From assembly GCA_028869975.1 (NCBI GenBank), contig JAGWQR010000258.1:1-34865 (forward strand): DNA of 34,865 nucleotides, given 5' to 3'. The notes under the pieces were generated by a model that made no database searches, was not told the DNA's origin, and saw only the letters and a program-made list of their open reading frames with translations. Shown here piece after piece: positions 25,575 through 34,865 of this stretch (the first letter of the stretch is position 1; the number at the start of each line of letters is the position of its first letter). This DNA comes from Alphaproteobacteria bacterium (GTDB lineage Bacteria > Pseudomonadota > Alphaproteobacteria > Sphingomonadales > Sphingomonadaceae). Both the position numbers and the translations under genes were made by a program.

Positions 25575-26303
25575 TCAGCCCCGCACCACCGCCATGATAT
25601 AGTTGAGCGATAGGTCATCGCTCAGGTGCAGGCCCCGCGTGAGCGAGAAGCTGATGCCGCGCGTTTCAATGGCCTTCAGCCCGGCATCGGCTAGCCGCGC
25701 ACCGAGTTCATCAGGCATGATGAACTTGGCCCAGTCGTGCGTGCCTTTGGGAATCATGCCAAAGCCTTCCGCCAGCGTTACCATGCCGAGTTTGGACTTT
25801 GCGGTGCGGCTGGGCGTTGAGAGGATCATCAGTCCATGGGGCGCAAGGCGCGCCGCAAGCTGGCCGATAAAGGCGGCAGGATCAGCCACATGCTCGATCA
25901 CCTCAAGGCAGGTGACAAGATCGAACACGCCGCGCAGCTGCGCCACTTCGCCCGCATGATAGGTGATTGCAAGGCCACCCGCCTGCGCATGGGCGCGGGC
26001 GGCGTCGATATTTTCCGGCGCGGCATCGACCCCGGTCACCATAGCGCCCAGTCGCGCCAGCGGCTCAGCGAGCAGCCCCGCGCCGCAACCCACATCAAGT
26101 GCCGTCTTGCCGCTGAGCGGACGCATGGCGCGGGCATCCGCACCCCAATGCGCGTTGATTGCCTCGCGGATAAAGCCGAGGCGCACCGGGTTGAGCTTGT
26201 GCAGCATGGCGGATGACCCTTTCGGGTTCCACCAGTCACCAGCGAGCGCTCCGAAATGCGCGGCCTCACGCGGCGTGATCGTGGCGGTGCTTGCGTTTGT
26301 CAT
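25575..26303 (-). CDS. ubiG: Ubiquinone biosynthesis O-methyltransferase UbiG
   Basis: SAM-dependent O-methylation of two hydroxyls of the ubiquinone ring. The 242-residue protein starts at ATG 26303; the frame extends upstream but is not conserved. UbiG hallmarks: FGALAGDWWNPKGSSAMLHK near 17-36, the SAM motif DVGCGAGLLAEPLA at 70-83, DLVTCLEVIEHV, and HDWAKFIMPDEL near the end. It is divergent from lysC with a 52-base gap and convergent with hslO, 11 bases apart. Confidence 0.96.
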   Translation of the reverse strand: MTNASTATITPREAAHFGALAGDWWNPKGSSAMLHKLNPVRLGFIREAINAHWGADARAMRPLSGKTALDVGCGAGLLAEPLARLGAMVTGVDAAPENIDAARAHAQAGGLAITYHAGEVAQLRGVFDLVTCLEVIEHVADPAAFIGQLAARLAPHGLMILSTPSRTAKSKLGMVTLAEGFGMIPKGTHDWAKFIMPDELGARLADAGLKAIETRGISFSLTRGLHLSDDLSLNYIMAVVRG

Positions 26304-26355
26304 GGCCTGACTATAACAGGCGCGGCGACAACAAGCGAGCGGCAAAAGGGAGATC

Positions 26356-27627
26356 ATGGCGCGGATTGTAATGAAATTTGGCGGAACGTCGATGGCGGGG
26401 ATCGAGCGGATCCGCAATGTCGCGGGTCGGGTGAAGGCGGAAGTCGATGCCGGGAATCAGGTTGCGGTCGTCGTGTCCGCGATGGCAGGCGAGACCGACC
26501 GGCTGGTGGGTTTCTGCAAGGAGGCCGCGCCGCTCGCCGATCCGCGCGAATATGATGTGGTGGTGGCGAGCGGAGAACAGGTCACATCCGGCTTGCTCGC
26601 GATTACGCTGCAGGCGATGGGCTGCCCCGCGCGCTCTTGGCTCGGCTGGCAGCTTCCTATCCGCACTTCGGATGCGCACGCTTCAGCACGGATTGCCGAG
26701 ATCGACACTGTGGCGCTCGACAAAGCGCTCGCCAGCGGCGAAGTCGCCGTCATCCCTGGCTTTCAGGGCATGGAAGAGGGCGGGCGTGTCACTACATTGG
26801 GGCGCGGTGGATCGGACACATCAGCGGTCGCGGTGGCCGCCGCGATGAGGGCCGATCGCTGCGATATCTACACCGATGTCGATGGCGTCTATACCACCGA
26901 TCCGCGCATCGTGCCAAAGGCGAAGAAGCTCTCGCATGTCACCTATGAAGAAATGCTCGAGCTGGCGAGCGTGGGGGCCAAGGTGCTGCAAACCCGCTCG
27001 GTCGGCCTCGCGATGAAAGAAGGCGTGCGCGTGCGTGTGCTCTCCTCGTTCGATAACCCGGCAAGTGGGAATAACGACGGCACGCTGATCGTTTCAGATG
27101 AAGAAATTGCCAAAATATCCAAGGAACTGAATATGGAATCGCAACTCATCACCGGCATCGCCTATGACAAGAATGAGGCCAAAATCACACTGACCGATGT
27201 GCCCGACAAGCCGGGCGCGGTGAGCGCAATTTTCGGGCCGCTCGCCGATGCCAATATCAATGTTGACATGATTATCCAGAATATCGCGCACAATGCGGGC
27301 AGCACCGACGTGACCTTCACAGTGCCGGGGGCGGAGCTGGCGCGCTCGCTCGATGTGCTCGACAAGGCGCGCGGCGAGATTGGCTATGGCGCGCTGACGC
27401 ACGATACCAAAGTGTGCAAGGTCTCGGTCGTTGGCGTCGGGATGCGCAGCCACGCCGGAGTGGCTGCGACGATGTTCAAGGCGCTCGCTGAACGCGGCAT
27501 CAACATTCAGGCAATCTCAACCTCTGAAATCAAGGTGAGCGTGCTGATCGATGCCGATTTCACCGAACTCGCCGTGCGGGTGCTGCACACTGCCTATGAA
27601 CTGGATGGGGAAGATCAAGCGGGCTGA
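26356..27627 (+). CDS. lysC: Aspartate kinase
   Basis: First step of the aspartate pathway to lysine, threonine and methionine. The 423-residue protein has the kinase motif KFGGTS at 7-12, VSAMAGETDRL, TLGRGGSDTSAVA near 149-161 and DVDGVYTTDPR, followed by tandem ACT domains from about residue 265 (LITGIAYDKNEAKITL; VSVVGVGMRSHAGVAATMF) that normally bind lysine and/or threonine as feedback inhibitors. A clear AGGGAG precedes ATG 26356. It has no visible T-run terminator. Confidence 0.97.
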   Translation: MARIVMKFGGTSMAGIERIRNVAGRVKAEVDAGNQVAVVVSAMAGETDRLVGFCKEAAPLADPREYDVVVASGEQVTSGLLAITLQAMGCPARSWLGWQLPIRTSDAHASARIAEIDTVALDKALASGEVAVIPGFQGMEEGGRVTTLGRGGSDTSAVAVAAAMRADRCDIYTDVDGVYTTDPRIVPKAKKLSHVTYEEMLELASVGAKVLQTRSVGLAMKEGVRVRVLSSFDNPASGNNDGTLIVSDEEIAKISKELNMESQLITGIAYDKNEAKITLTDVPDKPGAVSAIFGPLADANINVDMIIQNIAHNAGSTDVTFTVPGAELARSLDVLDKARGEIGYGALTHDTKVCKVSVVGVGMRSHAGVAATMFKALAERGINIQAISTSEIKVSVLIDADFTELAVRVLHTAYELDGEDQAG

Positions 27628-27652
27628 GCCAGGTCCTCACAAAATCTTCTTT

Positions 27653-27666
27653 TTTGACTCGTCAAA
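27653..27666. promoter_or_regulatory. 14-bp perfect palindrome over the -35 element of the DsrC-like gene
   Basis: TTTGAC-TC-GTCAAA. The left arm contains the candidate -35 TTGACT (27654-27659). Six-base perfect arms with a two-base centre fit a dimeric DNA-binding protein. The regulator is not identified in the window. Confidence 0.5.
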
Positions 27667-27683
27667 CCGATATATATTATCAT
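27654..27683 (+). promoter_or_regulatory. Candidate promoter of the DsrC-like/flavoprotein unit
   Basis: TTGACT (27654-27659) and TATCAT (27678-27683) are 18 bases apart, in a notably AT-rich patch between lysC and the DsrC-like gene. The expected start near 27690 leaves a leader of about 50 bases with a strong AAGGAGG (27727-27733). Confidence 0.5.
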
Positions 27684-27704
27684 ATCTTTATGTCATGATA
27701 TGAT
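27679..27704. promoter_or_regulatory. Inverted repeat overlapping -10 and start site (candidate operator)
   Basis: ATCATATC (27679-27686) and GATATGAT (27697-27704) are perfect 8-base arms separated by 10 bases. The left arm covers the -10 and the right arm lies just past the expected transcript start, the classical position for a repressor site. Confidence 0.5.
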
Positions 27705-27742
27705 TCAGATGTTCGTATCGGGTCAGAAGGAGGAGAGAAAGC

Positions 27743-28081
27743 ATGGCAATCGAGTTTGACGGCAAGACCATCGAAACCACCGCGATGGGTTATCTGGTGG
27801 ATCCCGAGGATTGGAGCAAGGAACTGGCCGCGCATATGGCCAGGGAAGAAAGCATCACACTGGGGCCCAAGCATTGGGATCTGATTGATTATTTGCGCGA
27901 GGAGTATTTCGACAATAATGGCAACCAGCCCAACACCCGCCATATCATCGCGGCGATGAGCGAGAAATGGGATGCCAAGCTGAGCCAGCGCGATCTGTAT
28001 GACCTGTTCCCGCTCGATCCTTCAAAACAGGGCGGGCGGATTGCCGGCCTGCCCGAATCCCGGCGCAAGGGCGGATATTGA
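27743..28081 (+). CDS. DsrC/TusE-family protein lacking all cysteines
   Basis: A 112-residue protein of the DsrC/TusE fold: IEFDGKTIETTAMGYLVDPEDW at the N-terminus, then HWDLIDYLREEYFDNN and NQPNTRHIIAAM (the conserved P-x-x-R region), KLSQRDLYDLFP, and a C-terminal arm KQGGRIAGLPESRRKGGY. In DsrC and TusE the flexible arm ends with a penultimate cysteine that carries sulfur, and DsrC has a second one before the IAGLP segment. Here both are replaced and no cysteine exists anywhere in the chain, so it cannot act as a persulfide or trisulfide carrier. Cysteine-poor family members have been proposed to be regulatory; I recall the name RspA but cannot verify it. It follows a strong ribosome site and a palindrome-rich promoter, and precedes an FMN oxidoreductase gene. 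Confidence 0.88.
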   Translation: MAIEFDGKTIETTAMGYLVDPEDWSKELAAHMAREESITLGPKHWDLIDYLREEYFDNNGNQPNTRHIIAAMSEKWDAKLSQRDLYDLFPLDPSKQGGRIAGLPESRRKGGY

Positions 28082-28124
28082 CACTCTGCACGCGGCGCGG
28101 CTAGGACCCGCAGCACTGATCCGG

Positions 28125-28146
28125 CCATCCGGGTGCCTCCGGATGG
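28125..28146 (+). other. 8-bp stem-loop between the DsrC-like gene and the flavoprotein gene
   Basis: CCATCCGG and CCGGATGG form a perfect stem around GTGCCT. A short T-run (28162-28166) follows only after 15 bases, so termination would be weak; it may attenuate or protect the upstream message. It ends 21 bases before the flavoprotein start. Confidence 0.5.
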
Positions 28147-28167
28147 AACGGGCACGTTGACTTTTTA

Positions 28168-29175
28168 GTGGGGCTGGCCGTGTCGAACCTGACTTATTTG
28201 ATGGCGCGCGGCTGCGCGTTTCTCGGTTCAGAATATGCCATTATGGCGGGGGCGATGTCGTGGATTTCCGAGCGGCACCTTGTCTCCGCCATGTCGAACG
28301 CGGGCGGCTTTGGCGTGATCGCGTGCGGCGCGATGACGCCTGATCTGCTTGATGCCGAGATTGCCGCCACAAAAGCGCTCACGACGAAACCGTTTGGCGT
28401 CAACCTCATCACCATGCACCCGGCGCTGATGGAGTTGATCGCGGTGTGCGGCAAGCACCACGTCTCGCGTATCGTGCTGGCGGGCGGGCTGCCGCCTGCC
28501 GGGTCGATTGATGCCGTTAAAGCGACCGGGGCCAAACTCATCGCCTTTGCCCCCGCGCTGGTGATGGGCAAGAAGCTGATCCGCGACCGGGTGGATGCGC
28601 TCGTTATCGAGGGCAGCGAGGCGGGCGGGCATATCGGCCCGGTCTCAACTTCGGTGCTTGCGCAGGAGATATTGCCCGAACTGGCAACACAAGTGCCGGT
28701 GTTCGTGGCGGGCGGCATCGGGCGGGGCGAGACGATTGCCGCCTATCTGCGCATGGGCGCGGCGGGTGTGCAGATTGGCACGCGGCTGGTGTGCGCGCAT
28801 GAGTGCATCGCCCACCCCAATTTCAAGCGCGCGTTCCTCAAAGCCAATGCGCGCGATGCGGTGGCGAGTGTGCAGATTGATCCGCGCCTGCCGGTCATCC
28901 CGGTGCGTGCGCTCAAAAATGCGGGCACGGAAGGCTTCACCGCCAAGCAGGTTGAGGTGGCGGCAATGCTCGATCGCGGGAATGTTGATATGCCCGCTGC
29001 ACAGCTTGAAATCGAGCATTATTGGGCGGGGGCGCTGCGCCGCGCGGTGATCGAGGGCGATGTCGAGCATGGCTCGCTGATGGCGGGGCAATCGGTCGGC
29101 ATGGTCAAGACGGAGGAGCCGCTTGCCGATATTCTTGCAACCCTGGTGCGCGAGGCTGATGCGGCGCTCGCCTGA
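28168..29175 (+). CDS. Nitronate monooxygenase/FabK-like FMN oxidoreductase
   Basis: TIM-barrel flavoprotein of the 2-nitropropane dioxygenase group, 335 residues from GTG 28168. Motifs: AGAMSWISERHLVSAMSNAG at the N-terminus (FMN loop and first helix), PFGVNLITMHP, the catalytic-histidine motif EGSEAGGHIGP (His about 155), and the phosphate-binding FVAGGIGRGETIAAYLRMGA with GAAGVQIGTRLV. Members oxidise nitronates or reduce quinones and enoyl thioesters; substrates cannot be told from sequence. GTG 28180 or ATG 28201 could be the real start since no strong ribosome site is seen. It lies 86 bases after the DsrC-like gene, probably in the same transcript. Confidence 0.88.
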   Translation: MGLAVSNLTYLMARGCAFLGSEYAIMAGAMSWISERHLVSAMSNAGGFGVIACGAMTPDLLDAEIAATKALTTKPFGVNLITMHPALMELIAVCGKHHVSRIVLAGGLPPAGSIDAVKATGAKLIAFAPALVMGKKLIRDRVDALVIEGSEAGGHIGPVSTSVLAQEILPELATQVPVFVAGGIGRGETIAAYLRMGAAGVQIGTRLVCAHECIAHPNFKRAFLKANARDAVASVQIDPRLPVIPVRALKNAGTEGFTAKQVEVAAMLDRGNVDMPAAQLEIEHYWAGALRRAVIEGDVEHGSLMAGQSVGMVKTEEPLADILATLVREADAALA

Positions 29176-29233
29176 GCGCCAGCGCTGACCGGGACGCCGG
29201 TTTGCTAACAGAGTGTTAACCATTTTTACCTAT

Positions 29234-29259
29234 CCCGCTGAAAGGAACAAACCAGCGGG
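29234..29259 (+). promoter_or_regulatory. Stem-loop presenting the ribosome-binding site of the glycosyltransferase gene
   Basis: CCCGCTG (29234-29240) and CAGCGGG (29253-29259) are perfect 7-base arms around a 12-base loop that contains AAAGGA, the only purine-rich candidate ribosome site; the ATG follows six bases after the stem. If folded, the site would be in the loop and spaced unusually far (about 21 bases) from the ATG unless the stem shortens the distance. Confidence 0.45.
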
Positions 29260-29265
29260 GCAGAC

Positions 29266-30435
29266 ATGTATCATGATCGGGCATTGGCGGGCATAACCCG
29301 CACACATGGGGCACCCAAAACAGCGCCGCAGCATTTTGTGCCCGCCTCAGCGCCCGCGCTCGATTGCGCGATCATCGTGCCGACTTATAACGAGGCCGGC
29401 AATGTCGGCCTGCTCGCCAAGGCGCTTGAAGCGGCGCTGGAAGGCTGGGCGTATGAGATCATCTTTGTTGACGACTGGTCGCTCGATGGCACACCCGATG
29501 TGGTGGCGGCGATGGCACAGGCCGATCCACGCATCCGGCTGATCCGGCGCTTTGGGCGGCGCGGGCTGTCGTCGGCGGTGCTGGAAGGGATGCTCGCCAG
29601 TGTCGCGCCGATCCTGGCGGTGATCGATGCCGACATGCAGCATGACGAGAAGCTGCTGCCCGCATTGCTTGATGCGATCCGGGGCGGCGGGGCAGATGTG
29701 GCGATTGGCTCGCGCTATTGTGCTGAGGGCTCGGTCGGCAACTGGGGTGGCACGCGCGAGGCGGGAAGCCGCTGGGCGACGCAACTCGCGCAGCTTGCGC
29801 TCAAAGCGCCGCTCACCGATCCGATGAGCGGCTTCTTTGCGGTGCGGCGCGATGTGATGCTGAGTGCCTTGCCCAGAATGTCGAACATGGGGTTCAAGGT
29901 GCTGCTCGATATGGTGGCGTCGCTCCCCGCCGCCCCGCGCGTGGCCGAGCTGCCCTATACCTTCCGCAACCGCCATGCCGGCGAGAGCAAGCTCGATTCG
30001 ACCGTGGTGATCGATTTTCTGATGCTGCTCATCGACAAGAAACTGGGCGGGCGGGTGCCGCCGCGCATGATTATGTTCGGCGCGATTGGCGTGCTCGGCC
30101 TTGGCGTGCATCTGAGCGTGCTGACGCTGGCCATGGCGCTGGGTGCATCCTTCATTGTGGCACAAACAGGCGCGGTGTTGAGTGCGATTGCTTTCAACTT
30201 CATCCTCAACAACAGCCTGACCTATCATGACAAGCGGCTGCGCGGGCCGGCGATGCTCAGGGGCCTGGCGATATTCTATGCGGTGTGCGGGCTGGGCGCG
30301 CTCGCCAATGTCGGGGCGGGGTCGGTGGTGTTTGCGCACGATCACAAAGCCTGGCTGGCGGGGATTGCGGGCGCGGTTGTCGGCTCGGTGTGGAATTTTC
30401 TCATCTCGTCGCTGACAGTGTGGAAGAAAAAATAG
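29266..30435 (+). CDS. Family 2 glycosyltransferase with C-terminal GtrA-like membrane domain (DPM1-like)
   Basis: Likely transfers a sugar from a nucleotide donor to polyprenyl phosphate at the inner face of the membrane. The 389-residue protein has a GT2 domain (about 35-260): IIVPTYNEAGNVGLL, FVDDWSLDGT, AVIDADMQHD (the DxD-type metal site) and DPMSGFFAVRRDV, the layout of dolichol-phosphate mannosyltransferases. The C-terminal 125 residues are four membrane helices of the GtrA type, which help move the lipid-linked sugar (FGAIGVLGLGVHLSVL; FNFILNNSLTYHDKR). VDDWS has Trp where most relatives have Gly or Asp. The stop TAG directly abuts the ATG of the next gene, so the two work together. 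Confidence 0.9.
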   Translation: MYHDRALAGITRTHGAPKTAPQHFVPASAPALDCAIIVPTYNEAGNVGLLAKALEAALEGWAYEIIFVDDWSLDGTPDVVAAMAQADPRIRLIRRFGRRGLSSAVLEGMLASVAPILAVIDADMQHDEKLLPALLDAIRGGGADVAIGSRYCAEGSVGNWGGTREAGSRWATQLAQLALKAPLTDPMSGFFAVRRDVMLSALPRMSNMGFKVLLDMVASLPAAPRVAELPYTFRNRHAGESKLDSTVVIDFLMLLIDKKLGGRVPPRMIMFGAIGVLGLGVHLSVLTLAMALGASFIVAQTGAVLSAIAFNFILNNSLTYHDKRLRGPAMLRGLAIFYAVCGLGALANVGAGSVVFAHDHKAWLAGIAGAVVGSVWNFLISSLTVWKKK

Positions 30436-31905
30436 ATGCAGTCGGCGCTTGTCCGGCTGGAGGCAAAGCCGCTTGTCCTGTTTGTGCTGTTGCTGGTGTT
30501 TGCGCTGGCGATCCGGGCGATTACATTCGGTAATCCCATATTGGGCGTCGATGACCAATTCTATCTGCTGGTCGGTGACCAGATGGTGCATCATGGGGCC
30601 ATTCCCTATGTCACAATTTTTGATCGCAAGCCGGTAGGGCTGTTTCTGATTTATGCGGCGATTCGCGAACTGGGTGGCGATGGCTTTGTGGAATATAAGC
30701 TGGTGGCGTGCCTGTTTGTCGCCAGCGGCGGGCTGCTGATATATCGCGCGGCGCGGCCGATTAGCTCGGCGCTGGGCGCATTTGTGGCAGCGCTGATCTA
30801 TATGCTCTGGCTCGGCTTTATGGAAGGCGAGGGCGGGCAATCCCCGGTGTTTTACAACCCGCTGATGATTGGCGCGGCGCTGCTGACCTGGGCCAGCGTC
30901 GAGAAAGCCTCACGACGGCGCGCGCTTGGCGCGCTGGCGATGCTATGCGTCGGCCTTGCGCTGCAGATCAAATATACCGTTGTGTTTGAAGGGATTTTCT
31001 TCGGCCTCGTCTTGATGTGGGGGCAATGGCGAGATGCCAAAAGTCTGGGCAGAACACTTGGCGCTGGCGCGTTCTGGGCCGGTATCGCGCTGCTTCCGAC
31101 TGCGCTGGCAATGAGCTATTATTGGCATATTGGTGCGTTGCATGAGTTTCTGTTTGCCAATTTCTATTCTGTGTTCGGGCGCGCTTATCTGCATCAGTCT
31201 TATACGCTGCTGCTGGCGGGATCGGCGGCGATAGTGCTTGCTCCGCTGATTGTGCTGGCGCTTGTTGCAGTACGCGAGGGCAAGTTGACGCCGCGCTGGG
31301 TCTTTTATTTCGGCTGGCTGGCGGTTTCGATCTTCGCACTGGTGGCGTTTGGCAGCTTTCTCGACAAACATTATGCGCTGCCCGTGATTGCGCCCGTCAG
31401 CCTGCTGGTGGCCCCCTATTTCGGTCGTGATGAAGCGCGCGCGCACTTTGCCGCGCGTTTCATTGCCATCGCGCTGCTGCTCAACCAGCTTTCGCTCAAC
31501 GCAACGGCCTATCTGCTTGGCGGGCGGGCAGAAGCACAGACATTGGCTACGGCGGCGCAGCCCAAACATGGCTGTCTCTATGTTGCGAGCGATTATCCCG
31601 CGCTCTACATGATGACGCATAGCTGCCTGCTGACCAAATGGATTTTCCCGGCGCATTTGCGCGATCGCAAGGAAACCAGCCTGAGCGCGCTCGGCGTTGA
31701 TCCGGTTGCGGAACTTGGCCGGGTGCTGGCGCAGCGGCCCGAAACGATCGTCGATACACGTTCAGATTCGGATGAGGACAATCCAGCATCGCGCCGCCTG
31801 CTCTATGGCGTGCTGGCGCAAGACTATCATGCTGTGCAGCGCGTGCAGCTCCATTACGGCAATTTTGTTACCGTCTACCGTCGCAATGACGCGCCGCCGG
31901 GGTGA
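30436..31905 (+). CDS. GT-C-like polytopic membrane glycosyltransferase (ArnT/PMT style)
   Basis: A 489-residue membrane protein with about nine to eleven helices in the first 365 residues, followed by a soluble, probably periplasmic, domain of about 120 residues. After the first helix comes GVDDQFYLL (Asp 39-Asp 40), in the place of the catalytic acidic motif of GT-C enzymes, and FDRKPVGLFLIYAA near 61-74 resembles the basic-Pro loop of ArnT-type enzymes. GT-C proteins use lipid-linked sugars, which fits the upstream polyprenyl-phosphate transferase with zero bases between the genes. The acceptor (lipid A, exopolysaccharide or protein) is unknown. It converges on lpd, 16 bases apart. Confidence 0.75.
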   Translation: MQSALVRLEAKPLVLFVLLLVFALAIRAITFGNPILGVDDQFYLLVGDQMVHHGAIPYVTIFDRKPVGLFLIYAAIRELGGDGFVEYKLVACLFVASGGLLIYRAARPISSALGAFVAALIYMLWLGFMEGEGGQSPVFYNPLMIGAALLTWASVEKASRRRALGALAMLCVGLALQIKYTVVFEGIFFGLVLMWGQWRDAKSLGRTLGAGAFWAGIALLPTALAMSYYWHIGALHEFLFANFYSVFGRAYLHQSYTLLLAGSAAIVLAPLIVLALVAVREGKLTPRWVFYFGWLAVSIFALVAFGSFLDKHYALPVIAPVSLLVAPYFGRDEARAHFAARFIAIALLLNQLSLNATAYLLGGRAEAQTLATAAQPKHGCLYVASDYPALYMMTHSCLLTKWIFPAHLRDRKETSLSALGVDPVAELGRVLAQRPETIVDTRSDSDEDNPASRRLLYGVLAQDYHAVQRVQLHYGNFVTVYRRNDAPPG

Positions 31906-31921
31906 GATTTAACGCGTCGGA

Positions 31922-33316
<1,395 letters not shown>

Positions 33317-33327
33317 AATCAGGCTCC

Positions 33328-34535
<1,208 letters not shown>

Positions 34536-34539
<4 letters not shown>

Positions 34540-34865
34540 GCTGCTTTGCCTTTCCGTTGACGGCGGACTTCGCCGCGCACGCTTTGGCCGAGCGCATCGG
34601 CAACGAGCGCGGCCTGTTCAAGTTGATGGCGTCGGGCGAGGCCTGTGGCGGGTGATGCGCTCGCCGCACGCCCGGCATAGCGCACATGTCTGGGGTGCGC
34701 CTTGGCCTCCTCCAGACAGCGCCTGATCTGTTCGCCAACAAAAAACCAGGCACCATTGTTGCGCGGCTCCTCTTGCGCCCACACCACCTCTTCGAGCGCG
34801 GTCATGCGCTTGAGGCGCGCCACCAACGGCTCGGCGGGGAAGGGATAGAGCTGCTCGATCCGCAC
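34536..34865 (-). CDS. sucA: 2-oxoglutarate dehydrogenase E1, C-terminal fragment
   Basis: Only the last 109 residues are in the window; the gene continues past base 34865. The sequence RIEQLYPFP, then EEVVWAQEEPRNNGAWFFV and the late RYAGRAASASPATGLARRH, is the highly conserved SucA C-terminus that binds the E2 partner. TPP-binding and catalytic parts lie outside. The frame ends in TGA overlapping the sucB ATG (ATGA), so sucA, sucB and lpd are one operon transcribed towards lower coordinates. Confidence 0.95.

Noticed and set aside
29347..30840. 497-residue open frame on the reverse strand opposite the glycosyltransferase pair
   Set aside because: It is antisense to two well-supported genes, is dominated by H, R and Q as expected for a GC-codon shadow, and has no recognisable domain.

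Overview
The window is GC-rich (roughly 60-65 percent by eye), gene-dense bacterial chromosome with 27 protein genes, two of them cut by the window edges and one frameshifted. I see no rRNA, tRNA, CRISPR array, insertion sequence or prophage. The gene content points to an alphaproteobacterium: a MipZ division-plane ATPase, a GC-rich FtsK, an RNase E with a long acidic/basic tail, argD-argF-hslO in one overlapping cluster, and ubiG divergent from lysC. From remembered gene order and sequence style, Sphingomonadales is the best guess; this is an inference without a database search.

Layout. 1-3033: a cut UbiH-type ubiquinone hydroxylase, divergent from ftsK. 3037-5383: an ICMT/PEMT-like membrane protein split by a one-base shift in a G run, then a lower-GC patch holding an orphan secreted coiled-coil protein. 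5414-8735: mutS and an overlapping lipoprotein of the phosphodiester glycosidase family. 8808-12791: maeB, convergent panC, and mipZ. 12813-15867: an exported ankyrin protein, then a tight forward operon of SCO-type copper chaperone, YcgN-like protein, YgjP-like metallopeptidase and beta-carbonic anhydrase. 15864-20577: a reverse-strand group of exported DsbA-like oxidoreductase, M48-TPR protease (envelope quality control) and RNase E. 21033-22476: the AmiC-type amidase and a small FlbD-like protein. 22587-25563: argD-argF-hslO. 25575-27627: ubiG and lysC. 27743-29175: a DsrC/TusE-family protein without any cysteine, and a nitronate monooxygenase-like flavoprotein. 29266-31905: a glycosyltransferase 2/GtrA fusion abutting a GT-C-like membrane protein. 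31922-34865: lpd, sucB and the end of sucA, the 2-oxoglutarate dehydrogenase complex.

Most of the window is housekeeping: ubiquinone synthesis (UbiH, UbiG), TCA cycle and anaplerosis (SucAB-Lpd, MaeB), amino acid and cofactor synthesis (ArgD, ArgF, LysC, PanC), division and envelope (FtsK, MipZ, AmiC, BepA-like protease) and RNA/DNA maintenance (RNase E, MutS).

The least ordinary place is 27653-29175. A DsrC-fold protein that has lost both carrier cysteines sits behind a promoter whose -35 and -10 elements are each covered by a perfect palindrome, and is followed by an FMN oxidoreductase. This looks like a regulated accessory unit and is my best candidate for something little described. Secondary points of interest are the frameshifted methyltransferase, the lower-GC secreted orphan and the FlbD-like small protein.
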